From: an uncultured Bacilli bacterium
Lineage (GTDB): Bacteria; Bacillota_I; Bacilli_A; RF39; UBA660
Assembly: GCA_934167465.1 (NCBI GenBank)
Contig: CAKPKR010000005.1
Location: 1-64,000 of the forward strand
Length of the DNA: 64,000 bases
Direction: 5' to 3'
Positions 26,207 through 34,681 of this stretch are shown piece after piece (the stretch's first letter is position 1; each line of letters begins with the position of its first letter). The position numbers and the translations under genes were made by a program. Under the pieces are notes generated by a model. The model worked only from the letters and a program-made list of their open reading frames with translations, was not told the origin of the DNA and searched no databases.

Positions 26207-27250
26207 ATGATGAAAAAAAGAAAATTAAAGTCGATTACAAAAATTTTAATACTTTTTGTTATTGTATTTTGTTTTACAACTTCTTTGTTTCTTTTATATT
26301 TGTATTTAGATTATAATAAAAATAAAAATAATGAACTTGTTTATGCCTATAATATAAATCAAAATATTAATTATACAGTCGATTTATTTGATAATAGTTT
26401 TATTGATAAAAATACTATTCATTCTAATGAAATGTATATTTCATCATTAATAAAAAATATTGATATCAATTATAATTTTGATTATTCCGCTACAAAAGAT
26501 GCTAAATTAAAATTTAAATATAAAATTATAAGTACAATTAGTGGTACTTATAATGGTGCAAATAACGAACAAGGTTCAATTTGGTCAAAAGAATATATAC
26601 TTCTAGATGAAACAACAAAAGAAATTGATTCAAAAAATTTATTTATAAATCAAAATATTATTTTAGATTTTCCAAAATACAAAGAGGAAGTAGAATCCTT
26701 TAAGAAAAAATTTGGTATGTCTGTATCTACTAAAATGGATATTAAATTTGTTATTAACATAACAGGAATAGTTAATGAAAAAGAATTTAATAAAGATGAA
26801 GTTATGAATTTATCGTTTCCACTAGGTGTTCAAGCATTTTCAATTACTGAGGATTATGATAAGAATATTAATGATATAATTGTTACAACATCTAGTTCAA
26901 AAGAATTTATTTTTGCTAATATACCTACAATACTATTATTGTTTCTAATTTCAATATGTTTATTTGTTATTTTTTATAAAAAAATTTTTAAAGTTGAAGA
27001 AAAAAATGAATATACAAAAAAATTAAGTAAAATATTAAAAAATTATGGAAATATAATAATAGAAATAACAACCCCAATTAATATTGAAGACTATGAAATA
27101 ATTGAAGTTAAAGATATTGAAGAAATGGTTGATTTAGAAGAGGAATTAAGAATACCAATTAACTTCTATGAACATATTCCTAATTATTATGGTGAATTTA
27201 CATTAATTCATAATAATATCGTATATAGATATATAATAGAAGAAAAATAG
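26207..27250 (+). CDS. Membrane protein, DUF5305-like
   Basis: One helix at each side of a large exterior domain: N-terminal helix about residues 12-34, exterior beta-rich part about 40-240 (IDINYNFDYSATKDAKLKFKY etc.), second helix about 245-262 (IPTILLLFLISICLFVIFY) and a cytoplasmic acidic tail. Proteins of this layout (DUF5305) are often found beside SipW-type peptidases in archaea and Bacillota. I match it on layout and context, so the family name is tentative. Likely an assembly or anchoring partner of the operon's secreted proteins. Confidence 0.6.
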   Translation: MMKKRKLKSITKILILFVIVFCFTTSLFLLYLYLDYNKNKNNELVYAYNINQNINYTVDLFDNSFIDKNTIHSNEMYISSLIKNIDINYNFDYSATKDAKLKFKYKIISTISGTYNGANNEQGSIWSKEYILLDETTKEIDSKNLFINQNIILDFPKYKEEVESFKKKFGMSVSTKMDIKFVINITGIVNEKEFNKDEVMNLSFPLGVQAFSITEDYDKNINDIIVTTSSSKEFIFANIPTILLLFLISICLFVIFYKKIFKVEEKNEYTKKLSKILKNYGNIIIEITTPINIEDYEIIEVKDIEEMVDLEEELRIPINFYEHIPNYYGEFTLIHNNIVYRYIIEEK

Positions 27251-27263
27251 AAAAGGTGATGTT

Positions 27264-27722
27264 ATGTATTTAAAAAAATTGATGGATAAATATGAAAATA
27301 ACAAAATCGAATTATACGTTGATATGGATGGCGTAATTGCTGATTATGTTGTTGGAATTCCTTATAATTTTGATCAAAAGAGACCATTATATGATTCAAT
27401 AAAAAAATTAGAAGAAATTTCTAAAATGAGTAATGTTAGTATGAATATATTGTCAATTACAAAAATGAATATAGGAAAACAAGAAAAAAATGTTTGGCTT
27501 GATAAATATGCACCTTTTTTTAAAAAAGAAAATAGAAACATAATTTCTAAAGAAGAAAATCCTAATATTTCTTCTGAAAACTTAAAATTAAATTTTTTAA
27601 AAAATTTAAATAATAACGATAAAATTATCATTTTGATAGATGATGATCCAATAATATTAAAAACAATAAAAAAAGAATTAAAAAATATTGTATTATTAAA
27701 AGATACAGTTCTTGTAGATTAA
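27264..27722 (+). CDS. Small HAD-family 5'-nucleotidase-like protein
   Basis: The first HAD motif is YVDMDGVIADY and the last is ILIDDDPIILK. There is no large cap. At 152 aa it fits the NT5C-like group. AGGTGAT precedes ATG 27264. It lies between the surface-protein operon and cdsA. It is distinct from the longer HAD protein at 870. Confidence 0.7.
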   Translation: MYLKKLMDKYENNKIELYVDMDGVIADYVVGIPYNFDQKRPLYDSIKKLEEISKMSNVSMNILSITKMNIGKQEKNVWLDKYAPFFKKENRNIISKEENPNISSENLKLNFLKNLNNNDKIIILIDDDPIILKTIKKELKNIVLLKDTVLVD

Positions 27723-27734
27723 TGAGGTGAAAAA

Positions 27735-28535
27735 ATGAAAAAAAGAGTAATAAGTGCAATAATTGCGTTAGCAATATTCATTCCAATTTTTATTAAAGGG
27801 GGATTTATTTATACAGCTGCAATGTATGTAGTTTCTATTTTAGGTTTAAGAGAATTTTTGAAGGCTAAAAGCACAAAAAAATCATTGCCGGTTTTTATTG
27901 AATTTATTTCATATATTATTTTTTCTTTAATTGTTTTATCAAATATTAATAATAATGAAATGATATATTCCGTTGACTTTAAAATATTATCAGGACTATT
28001 TTTAGTTTATTTAATTCCAACAGTTCTTTATCATGACAGAAGCTTATATAGTGTAACAGATGCATTTTATTTAATTGCTGGGATATTCTTTTTAGGAGTT
28101 AGTTTTTCTTTACTAATTATTATAAGAAATATAAGTCTTGATTTAATTATATATTTATTTTTAATAACTATATTAACTGATTCATATGCTTATATAACTG
28201 GATCACTTATTGGCCGACATAAAATGTTGAAAGAAATTTCACCAAATAAAACATGGGAAGGAATGTTTGGTGGTACTTTAGTTGGTACAATTATTAGTGT
28301 TGTTTTTTACAGGATTGCAATTGATCCAACAATTTCTATTTATCAAATAACATTAATTACAACATTCCTATCTATAATTGGACAATTTGGAGATTTATGT
28401 TTTTCAGCTATTAAACGTTATTTTGGAATTAAAGACTTTTCAAACATTATGCCTGGTCATGGAGGAATTTTAGATAGATTTGATAGTATTATATTTGTGA
28501 TACTTGGTTTTATGTTTTTTATTAATATTATATAG
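27735..28535 (+). CDS. cdsA: Phosphatidate cytidylyltransferase
   Basis: Makes CDP-diacylglycerol for phospholipid synthesis at the membrane. The protein is polytopic, and the C-terminal signature is intact: ISPNKTWEGMFGG, GDLCFSAIKRYFGIKDFS and MPGHGGILDRFDS. 266 aa is normal. rseP follows 9 bp later, the same order as in many Bacillota (cdsA-rseP). Confidence 0.95.
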   Translation: MKKRVISAIIALAIFIPIFIKGGFIYTAAMYVVSILGLREFLKAKSTKKSLPVFIEFISYIIFSLIVLSNINNNEMIYSVDFKILSGLFLVYLIPTVLYHDRSLYSVTDAFYLIAGIFFLGVSFSLLIIIRNISLDLIIYLFLITILTDSYAYITGSLIGRHKMLKEISPNKTWEGMFGGTLVGTIISVVFYRIAIDPTISIYQITLITTFLSIIGQFGDLCFSAIKRYFGIKDFSNIMPGHGGILDRFDSIIFVILGFMFFINII

Positions 28536-28544
28536 GGAGGTAAT

Positions 28545-29582
28545 ATGACTATTTTATATTTTATACTTGTATTAGGAGTAACTGTTTTAATTCATGAATT
28601 AGGTCATTTTATATTTGCTAAAAGAGCAGGAGTATATATTTATGAATTTTCAATTGGAATGGGACCTCAAATTTTTAAATTTAAAAGAAAAAATGATGAA
28701 ACTATTTATAGTATTAGATTATTTCCAATTGGTGGATTCGTTAGTATGGCTGGTGAAGATTTAGAAGTTGACACCAAAATACCAAAAGATAAACAATTAT
28801 GTAATAAAAGTTGGTGTGATAGGTTTTTAGTTTTAATTGCCGGAATCGCCTTTAATTTCTTACTTGCAATTATAATCTTATTTACGATTGGTTTAATTAA
28901 TGGTGTTCCTAAAAATAATCTAGAAATTTCTAATATTGATAATAACTATAGTATTAGTAAAACTAACATTCAAGCTGGTGATGTTATCACAAAAATAAAT
29001 AATAAAAAAATAACTTCATATGAACAATTATCTATTGAGCTAGCTGTTAACAATGGTAAAAAAATAAATTTAACAGTTAAAAATAAAAATGGTGAAGAAA
29101 CATATACAATTGAGCCAACTTTAATTGAAAGTGAAGGGCAAACAAATTATATTTATGGTTTTTCTTTAAGTAATGAAAAGGAAAAAGGTATTTTGAAATC
29201 AATTGAATATGCTTTTCAAAAAACAGGTGCTTTAACTAATCAAATGGTTCTAATAGTTAAATATTTAGTAACTGGAAAATTAAGTTTAAATAATTTATCA
29301 GGACCAGTTGGTATTTATCAAATTGTTGATCAAGCAAGAACTTTAGGTTTCTTAAACATCTTATATTTAATTGCGTATTTATGTATTAATGTAGGATTTA
29401 TTAATTTTATTCCATTTCCAGCGTTTGATGGAGGAAGAATACTATTTTTAATCATTGAAAAAATAAAAGGAAGTAAAGTGAATCCTAAAGTAGAAAATAC
29501 TATTCATTCAATAGGTTTTGCCTTATTGATGCTATTAATGGTTTTTGTTACTTATAATGATATTATAAGAATATTTGGATAA
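28545..29582 (+). CDS. rseP: RIP metalloprotease RseP (site-2 protease)
   Basis: Intramembrane zinc protease. HELGHF is in the first helix (about residues 18-23), one PDZ domain follows in the middle (IQAGDVITKINNKKITSYEQL) and the third ligand is in FINFIPFPAFDGGRILF near the C-terminus. 345 aa matches the Gram-positive short form. The likely clients are anti-sigma factors or signal-peptide remnants. It ends in a terminator that contains its stop codon. Confidence 0.96.
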   Translation: MTILYFILVLGVTVLIHELGHFIFAKRAGVYIYEFSIGMGPQIFKFKRKNDETIYSIRLFPIGGFVSMAGEDLEVDTKIPKDKQLCNKSWCDRFLVLIAGIAFNFLLAIIILFTIGLINGVPKNNLEISNIDNNYSISKTNIQAGDVITKINNKKITSYEQLSIELAVNNGKKINLTVKNKNGEETYTIEPTLIESEGQTNYIYGFSLSNEKEKGILKSIEYAFQKTGALTNQMVLIVKYLVTGKLSLNNLSGPVGIYQIVDQARTLGFLNILYLIAYLCINVGFINFIPFPAFDGGRILFLIIEKIKGSKVNPKVENTIHSIGFALLMLLMVFVTYNDIIRIFG

Positions 29583-29599
29583 ATTTATTATCCTTTTTT
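29577..29599 (+). terminator. rseP terminator containing the stop codon
   Basis: GGATAA (29577-29582, TAA stop) pairs with TTATCC (29588-29593); loop ATTTA; T tract. Confidence 0.75.
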
Positions 29600-29759
29600 A
29601 TTATATATTTATTTTTAATCTATAATTAAAATAAACTTTTTTCATAAATTAATTTGTAAAAGTTTATTAAATAATTTGTGAAAACATTGTATATTTTATT
29701 TTGGCGAAAGTTATATAGATTAATTTTAAAATTTATAATGACACGAACAAAATTTCTGC

Positions 29760-29789
29760 TTGACTTTTACGTCTGGGGGGGGGTATGAT
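29760..29789 (+). promoter_or_regulatory. Promoter with a G9 tract in the spacer (candidate phase-variable switch)
   Basis: TTGACT (29760-29765) and TATGAT (29784-29789) are separated by 18 bp, nine of which are an uninterrupted run of G (29775-29783) touching the -10. In DNA this AT-rich a G9 run is exceptional. Loss or gain of one G by polymerase slippage would set the spacer at 17 or 19 bp and so change promoter strength. The rest of 29594-29759 is AT-rich and I see no gene in it. Confidence 0.75.
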
Positions 29790-29812
29790 AGTATTGGAAA
29801 GTAGGAATCTAG

Positions 29813-31174
29813 ATGAAAAAAATAATAAAAAGTAGAATATTTTTAATAGTAATATTATGTATAATAAGTTGTAGTATAGGAGTGTATGCGGCGACAACAT
29901 ACAAAGCTACAGATGTAGTATACAATGCCAGTGATGGAACAAGTATGAATGTAAATGATGCTTTAAATGAATTATATAATAATATGAATAGTGGTGGATG
30001 TTCAAGTAAGATTGCACCTCCAATTTTAGGTAGTGGAATGGTACCAGTAACAATAAGTAATAATGGAATAGTAAAATATGCAGATACAAATAGTAATTGG
30101 TATAACTATTGTGATAAAAAATGGGCTAATGCAGTAATATTATTAAGTGGATCATATAAAGTAGGAGATACGATACCTGAAAGTGCAATTGAATCATATT
30201 TTGTATGGATACCTAGATTTAGATATAAATTATGGAATACCGGAACAGCAAGTAAAGGACCACATTCAATAGAAGTAGAATTTGAAACAAAAGATACAAC
30301 ACCAAGTACAGGAAGTAATAATGGAGAGTGGTTAACACATCCAGCATTTACATCATTTAATAGTAATGGATTTTGGGTAGGAAAATTTGAAACAGGATAT
30401 AAAGGGGCTACTAATACTTCTACAGCACAAGTAAATAAAAATGATTCCAGTAAAGTTATAATAAAACCTAACAATTATAGTTGGCAAAATATAACAGTTG
30501 GTAATATATTCTTAACAAGTTATAATTATAAAAGAAATTTAGATAGTCATATGATGAAGAATACTGAATGGGGAGCGGTAGCATATCTATCACATTCAAA
30601 ATATGGGATAGGTTATGAAATAAATATAAATAATAATAGTTCATATAAAACGGGATATAGTGCTTTGCCATCAACAAATCAACAGACATATCCAGGAACG
30701 TATGGAGATGGAAGTAGTTATAATCAACAATATAATACCGAAATAGGTTATTTAGCTAGTACAACCGGAAATATAACTGGAATCTATGACATGAGTGGTG
30801 GAGCATTGGAATATGTAGCAGGCTATATAAGTGGGAAACCAGGTTCAAGTGGATTAACCCCAACTAATTATAATTCAAAATATTTTGATGTTTATAATGT
30901 ATCAAGCACACAAACAAGTTATCAATATCGAATCTTAGGAGATGCGACAGGCGAAATGGGACCATTTAAGAATTATTTAGATGGTGATAATTATTCAAGG
31001 TATCATAGCAGTTGGTATGCTTCCAGCGCTCGTTTCGTTGACTCTCCTTACCCTTGGTTCATCCGTGGCGGCTATTACGGCCATGGTGTGCTTGCAGATC
31101 AGTTCTACTTCGATAGGCACACAGGAGCTTCTGACGGCGGCGTTGGCTTTCGCATAGTTTTAACACCTCAATAA
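29813..31174 (+). CDS. Secreted/surface protein with C-type-lectin-like variable C-terminus
   Basis: Signal peptide (IFLIVILCIISCSIGVYAA), then VVYNASDGTSMNVNDALNELY, an N-terminal segment common in exported proteins of uncultured Bacillota. The body (residues about 110-400) has YFVWIPRFRYKLW, FWVGKFETGY, NTEWGAVAYLSHSKYG and GNITGIYDMSGGALEYVAG, the pattern of formylglycine-generating-enzyme / C-type-lectin folds used as binding domains. The last 45 residues (ARFVDSPYPWFIRGG...GFRIVLTP) match the terminal repeat of DGR-diversified proteins and come from DNA of very different composition. Promoter spacing is probably phase variable. 453 aa; ribosome site GGAATC is weak. Confidence 0.8.
   Translation: MKKIIKSRIFLIVILCIISCSIGVYAATTYKATDVVYNASDGTSMNVNDALNELYNNMNSGGCSSKIAPPILGSGMVPVTISNNGIVKYADTNSNWYNYCDKKWANAVILLSGSYKVGDTIPESAIESYFVWIPRFRYKLWNTGTASKGPHSIEVEFETKDTTPSTGSNNGEWLTHPAFTSFNSNGFWVGKFETGYKGATNTSTAQVNKNDSSKVIIKPNNYSWQNITVGNIFLTSYNYKRNLDSHMMKNTEWGAVAYLSHSKYGIGYEININNNSSYKTGYSALPSTNQQTYPGTYGDGSSYNQQYNTEIGYLASTTGNITGIYDMSGGALEYVAGYISGKPGSSGLTPTNYNSKYFDVYNVSSTQTSYQYRILGDATGEMGPFKNYLDGDNYSRYHSSWYASSARFVDSPYPWFIRGGYYGHGVLADQFYFDRHTGASDGGVGFRIVLTPQ
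31019..31155 (+). other. GC-rich, DGR-like variable region at the gene's 3' end
   Basis: This stretch is roughly half G+C, in a gene that is otherwise very AT-rich. It encodes residues about 403-448. Codons at the probable variable positions almost all end in C or T (TAT, TAC, GGC, CAT, GGT, CTT, GAT, GAC, GTT), as expected if they derive from AAY codons in a template by adenine mutagenesis. The fixed flanks (RGG before, GFR near the end) match known variable-region borders. A hairpin follows 21 bp later. No reverse transcriptase or template repeat is in the window. Confidence 0.65.
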
Positions 31175-31175
31175 G

Positions 31176-31202
31176 ACAATGTTTAAAAAGCATTGTTTTT
31201 TG
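31176..31202 (+). terminator. Terminator just after the variable region
   Basis: ACAATG (31176-31181) pairs with CATTGT (31191-31196), T tract. Confidence 0.75.
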
Positions 31203-31249
31203 TATATTATTTTCAAAAAACAACATAAAAAATATGAAAGGAGAATAAT

Positions 31250-32023
31250 ATGGCACGTCATAAAGTAGAAATTAATGGCGTGAATACTGCGAATATTAAA
31301 GTTTTAACAAAAGAAGAAATGGTTGAATTATTTAAAAAATATAAACAAGGAGATATATTTGCTAAAGAAGATTTAGTAAATGGAAATTTAAAACTAGTTT
31401 TATCCATCTTAAAAAAATACAACAATAGAACAGATAATATGGATGATTTGTTTCAAGTAGGATGTATCGGACTAATCAAAGCAATAGATAACTTTGATTT
31501 AACATTTGATGTAAAATTTAGTACTTATGCAGTACCAATGATATTAGGCGAAATCAGAAGATATTTAAGAGATAATAATAGTGTTAGAATCGCTAGAAGT
31601 ATAAAAGATACAGCTTATAAAGCACTAAAAATAAAAGAAGAATTAACAAATAAATTAGGACATGAACCAACAATAAGTATGATTGCTAAAGAACTAGAGT
31701 TGCCTGAATTAGAAGTTGCAAGTGCCCTTGACTCAATGAGAGATGCAGTAAGTATGTATGAACCTATTTATAATGATGGAGGTGATACAATCTTTCTAGC
31801 AGATCAACTAGAAGATAAAAAAGAAAAATATCCAATAGAAATGCGAATAGCACTTAAAGAGGCACTTTCAAAATTAAAGGAAAAAGAAAAATATATTTTA
31901 TATGAAAGATACATAACAGGAAAAACACAATTAGAATTAGCTGAAGAAATTGGAATAAGTCAAGCTCAAATATCAAGATTAGAAAAAAGTGGAATTGATA
32001 ACATCAAAAAACTAATATTATAA
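31250..32023 (+). CDS. sigG: Forespore RNA polymerase sigma factor SigG
   Basis: The N-terminal start MARHKVEINGVNTANIKVL is the SigG signature (MxRxKVEICGV). Region 2 is DDLFQVGCIGLIKAIDNFDLTFDVKFSTYAVPMILGEIRRYLRDNN, here split into its -10-binding and core-binding parts, and region 4 has KTQLELAEEIGISQAQISRLEKSG. 257 aa is standard. SigG drives late forespore genes. The anti-sigma SpoIIAB is not in the window. ylmC/ymxH follows, as in other spore formers. Confidence 0.93.
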   Translation: MARHKVEINGVNTANIKVLTKEEMVELFKKYKQGDIFAKEDLVNGNLKLVLSILKKYNNRTDNMDDLFQVGCIGLIKAIDNFDLTFDVKFSTYAVPMILGEIRRYLRDNNSVRIARSIKDTAYKALKIKEELTNKLGHEPTISMIAKELELPELEVASALDSMRDAVSMYEPIYNDGGDTIFLADQLEDKKEKYPIEMRIALKEALSKLKEKEKYILYERYITGKTQLELAEEIGISQAQISRLEKSGIDNIKKLIL

Positions 32024-32045
32024 TATAATTAATATAGGTGATGTT
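32024..32045 (+). promoter_or_regulatory. TATAAT and ribosome site overlapping the end of sigG
   Basis: TATAAT at 32024-32029 lies right after the sigG stop; AGGTGAT is at 32036-32042. Confidence 0.5.
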
Positions 32046-32267
32046 ATGCGACTATCAGATCTTCAAAATAAAGATATAGTAAATATAAATAATGGAAGTA
32101 AAATAGGAAAAATAATTGATGTATTAATAAATATAGAAGGTAACATGGAAGCTTTAGTAGTCCAAAAAAACAAAATAATTAATGTATTTAGTAATAATGG
32201 AGAATTTGAAATAAAATGGAATCAAATAAAAAAAATAGGTGATGATGTAATTTTGGTAAATTTATGA
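32046..32267 (+). CDS. YlmC/YmxH family PRC-barrel sporulation protein
   Basis: A 73-aa single PRC-barrel domain: MRLSDLQNKDIVNINNGSKIG opens with the family signature (RxSDLxxKexVNxxdGxrlG). Relatives are YlmC and YmxH of Bacillus, of unknown biochemical role but conserved in spore formers. Its TGA stop supplies the TG of the extended -10 of the next gene (TGATATAAT, 32265-32273). Confidence 0.88.
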   Translation: MRLSDLQNKDIVNINNGSKIGKIIDVLINIEGNMEALVVQKNKIINVFSNNGEFEIKWNQIKKIGDDVILVNL

Positions 32268-32288
32268 TATAATTAATATGGTGATTGT

Positions 32289-33293
32289 ATGAAAGTATTA
32301 TTATATACAGAAAATTTAAAAAAAATAGGTAACTCTGGCCTAGGAAAAGCTATAAAACATCAACAAAAAGCTTTAGAAGATAACAAAATAGAATATACAA
32401 CTGATCCAAAATGTAAAGATTATGATATAATCCATTTAAACTTCTATGGACCTAAATCATATTTTTTAGCAAAAAAAGCTAAAAAGCAAGGAAAAAAAGT
32501 AGTATACCATGCCCATAGTACAGAAGAAGATTTCAAAAATTCATTCATATTTTCAAATCAGTTAGCGCCGTTATTTAAATGGTGGATTAGCAAATGTTAT
32601 AGACTTGGAGATGTAATTATATGTCCAACACCATATACAAAAAAACTATTAGAAAAATATAATTTAAATAGACCAATAATTGCTATATCAAATGGAATTG
32701 ATTTAAAACAATTTGAAAAAGATGAAGAACTAGGTAAAAAATTTAGAGAATACTTTAAATTTAAAGAAACTGATAAAATAATAATGAGTTGTGGAATATA
32801 TATAAATAGAAAAGGAATAATTGATTTTGTTGAATTAGCTAAACGCTTACCACAATATAAATTTGTATGGTTTGGTTCAAGTCCTTTAAAATACTCTCCA
32901 AAAGAAATTAAAGAAGCAGTTAATACAAAATTAGACAACTTAATATTCCCTGGATATGTTCCTTTCGATATCTTAAAGGGTGGTTACTCAGGATCTGATT
33001 TATTTTTATTTCCAACTTACGAAGAAAATGAAGGAATACCTATTATGGAGGCTGCTACTAGTAGATTAAAAATACTTACAAGAGATATACCTGTATTTGA
33101 AGATTGGATTATTGATAAAAAGGATGTTTATAAAGCTAAAAATATTGATGAATTTGAATCTTTAGCAGTTCAAATATTAGAAAATAAATTGCCTGACTTA
33201 AGAGATAATGCCTATATTATGGCAAACTCAAGAGAAATAACAAAAGTTGGAAAACAACTAATTGAAGTATATGAAAGTTTAATGAAAAAATAG
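32289..33293 (+). CDS. GT4-family glycosyltransferase (glycolipid type likely)
   Basis: GT-B fold with no signal peptide. N-terminal domain MKVLLYTENLKKIGNSGLGKAIKHQ, linker VIICPTPYTKKLLEKY, then the C-terminal nucleotide-sugar domain (MSCGIYINRKGIIDFVELAKRL) and the E-x7-E motif EENEGIPIMEA (about residues 245-255). The pattern is closest to monoglucosyl-diacylglycerol synthases of low-GC Gram-positives, but lipid specificity is inferred. Transcribed from its own extended -10; the stop codon lies in the next terminator stem. Confidence 0.8.
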   Translation: MKVLLYTENLKKIGNSGLGKAIKHQQKALEDNKIEYTTDPKCKDYDIIHLNFYGPKSYFLAKKAKKQGKKVVYHAHSTEEDFKNSFIFSNQLAPLFKWWISKCYRLGDVIICPTPYTKKLLEKYNLNRPIIAISNGIDLKQFEKDEELGKKFREYFKFKETDKIIMSCGIYINRKGIIDFVELAKRLPQYKFVWFGSSPLKYSPKEIKEAVNTKLDNLIFPGYVPFDILKGGYSGSDLFLFPTYEENEGIPIMEAATSRLKILTRDIPVFEDWIIDKKDVYKAKNIDEFESLAVQILENKLPDLRDNAYIMANSREITKVGKQLIEVYESLMKK

Positions 33294-33335
33294 ACGATGT
33301 CTATTTTTTTTGATATAATTTAATAGGTGAACAAT
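33288..33335 (+). promoter_or_regulatory. Compact terminator-promoter-RBS junction before apbE
   Basis: AAATAGAC (33288-33295, includes the TAG stop) pairs with GTCTATTT (33299-33306); the T tract leads into TGATATAAT (33311-33319), then AGGTGA at 33325-33330. Confidence 0.75.
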
Positions 33336-34334
33336 ATGAAAAATAAAAAAACAATTTTAATTTTAATATTATTTTTTGTAATATTAATAATTATACTATA
33401 TAATTCATTTAAAAGTAGAATTTATGAAAGAAATTACTCTTATTTTGATACTTATATTAATGTCAAAATATATTCAAATAGTTCTAAAAAAGCAAACGAA
33501 GCTCTAGATGAAATTGATAAAATATATAGTGAATATCATAAACTTACAGATAGATATAATAGTTATCAAGGAATAACTAATTTATATACAATAAATAATA
33601 ATGTTTTAAACGAAGAATATCTAAAAATAGATAAAAAATTATACGAATTGATTGAATATGGAATAAATATGTATAAATGGTCAAATGGTAAAGTAGATAT
33701 AAGTATGGGAAATGTAATAGATATATGGAAAGGATATAGAGAAGCCGGTATCAGTATTCCTACAATAGAAGAATTAAAATATGTGAATTATAATAATATA
33801 AATGAAATAGAACTAAAAGATAATAAAATCAAAAACAATAATTTAAATATAGATTTAGGCTCAATTTCTAAAGGGTTTGCTACTAAAAAGGTAGGCAAAT
33901 ATTTAGAAAGCATTGGTTTAAAAAAATACTTAATTAATGCTGGCGGCAATGTACTAACTGGTGAATCATATAAAAAAGATAAATATAAAATAGGATTAGA
34001 GAATCCTAATAATCAAAGCGATATTTATAAAATAATAAAAGTAGAAAATGAAGCAGTTGTAACAAGTGGTGGATATCTTAGATACTATGAATATAATGGC
34101 ACAAAATATCATCATATAATAGACCCAGACACTTTATTTCCTGCAAATAACGTGAAAAGTGTAACTGTAATAACAAAAGATAGTGCTTATGCTGACTTTT
34201 TATCCACTTATCTATTTTTATTGCCATTAGAAGATGGAAAAAAATATGTTGATGAATTAGATAATGTTGAAGCAATATGGTATTTAAGTGATGATACAAC
34301 AGTTATCTCAAAAGGATTTAGTAAATATGAATAA
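33336..34334 (+). CDS. apbE: FAD:protein FMN transferase (ApbE family)
   Basis: Attaches FMN covalently to Thr of target proteins outside the cytoplasm. Signal-anchor helix at residues 5-24, then YFDTYINVKIY, DISMGNVIDIWKGYR, the conserved DLGSISKGFATKKV, INAGGNVLTG and the C-terminal YHHIIDPDTLFPANN. 332 aa from ATG 33336 (the GTG at 33327 is in the ribosome site). It is followed by a NusG-II and a Gx-transporter gene, a grouping seen around flavin-based extracellular electron transfer and quinone genes of Gram-positives; no flavinylated target is seen here. Confidence 0.93.
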   Translation: MKNKKTILILILFFVILIIILYNSFKSRIYERNYSYFDTYINVKIYSNSSKKANEALDEIDKIYSEYHKLTDRYNSYQGITNLYTINNNVLNEEYLKIDKKLYELIEYGINMYKWSNGKVDISMGNVIDIWKGYREAGISIPTIEELKYVNYNNINEIELKDNKIKNNNLNIDLGSISKGFATKKVGKYLESIGLKKYLINAGGNVLTGESYKKDKYKIGLENPNNQSDIYKIIKVENEAVVTSGGYLRYYEYNGTKYHHIIDPDTLFPANNVKSVTVITKDSAYADFLSTYLFLLPLEDGKKYVDELDNVEAIWYLSDDTTVISKGFSKYE

Positions 34335-34677
34335 AACAGATATTAAATTAATACTAATATTAATAACTATAACAGTAATAACTTTTATAACAATTAGTAA
34401 GAAAGAAGAAACAACAGCTACCGTGTATTATCAAAATAAGCCTATATTAAATATAGACTTAAATATTGACTCAACATATGAAGTAGAAGGAACAAACGGA
34501 AAAGTAAAAATAGTAGTTAGAAGCAAAAAAATAAAAGTTGATTCTGAAAATAGTCCAAAACATTTATGTTCTAAACAAGGTTATATATCACATTCATATG
34601 AATCAATAGTTTGCCTGCCTAATGAAATAGTAATAAAAATCAAAAGCGATGATGAACTAGACGCTAAAGTAGGGTGA
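34327..34677 (+). CDS. NusG domain II-containing protein
   Basis: One N-terminal helix (residues about 7-22) and then an exported small domain: YYQNKPILNIDLNIDSTYEVEG, VRSKKIKVDSENSPKHLCSKQGYIS and CLPNEIVIKI. The central CxxxG and terminal CLPN are typical of these proteins, which are found with ApbE. Start at ATG 34327, overlapping apbE by 8 bp. 116 aa. Function unknown. Confidence 0.85.
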   Translation: MNKTDIKLILILITITVITFITISKKEETTATVYYQNKPILNIDLNIDSTYEVEGTNGKVKIVVRSKKIKVDSENSPKHLCSKQGYISHSYESIVCLPNEIVIKIKSDDELDAKVG

Positions 34678-34681
34678 AATC

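Noticed and set aside
29594..31174. A complete diversity-generating retroelement in the window
   Set aside because: No reverse transcriptase frame, accessory gene or template copy of the GC-rich segment exists in the 64 kb.
31059..31256. Minus-strand open frame across the variable region
   Set aside because: It is antisense to the conserved lectin-fold end, has no ribosome site and is explained by the higher GC content.
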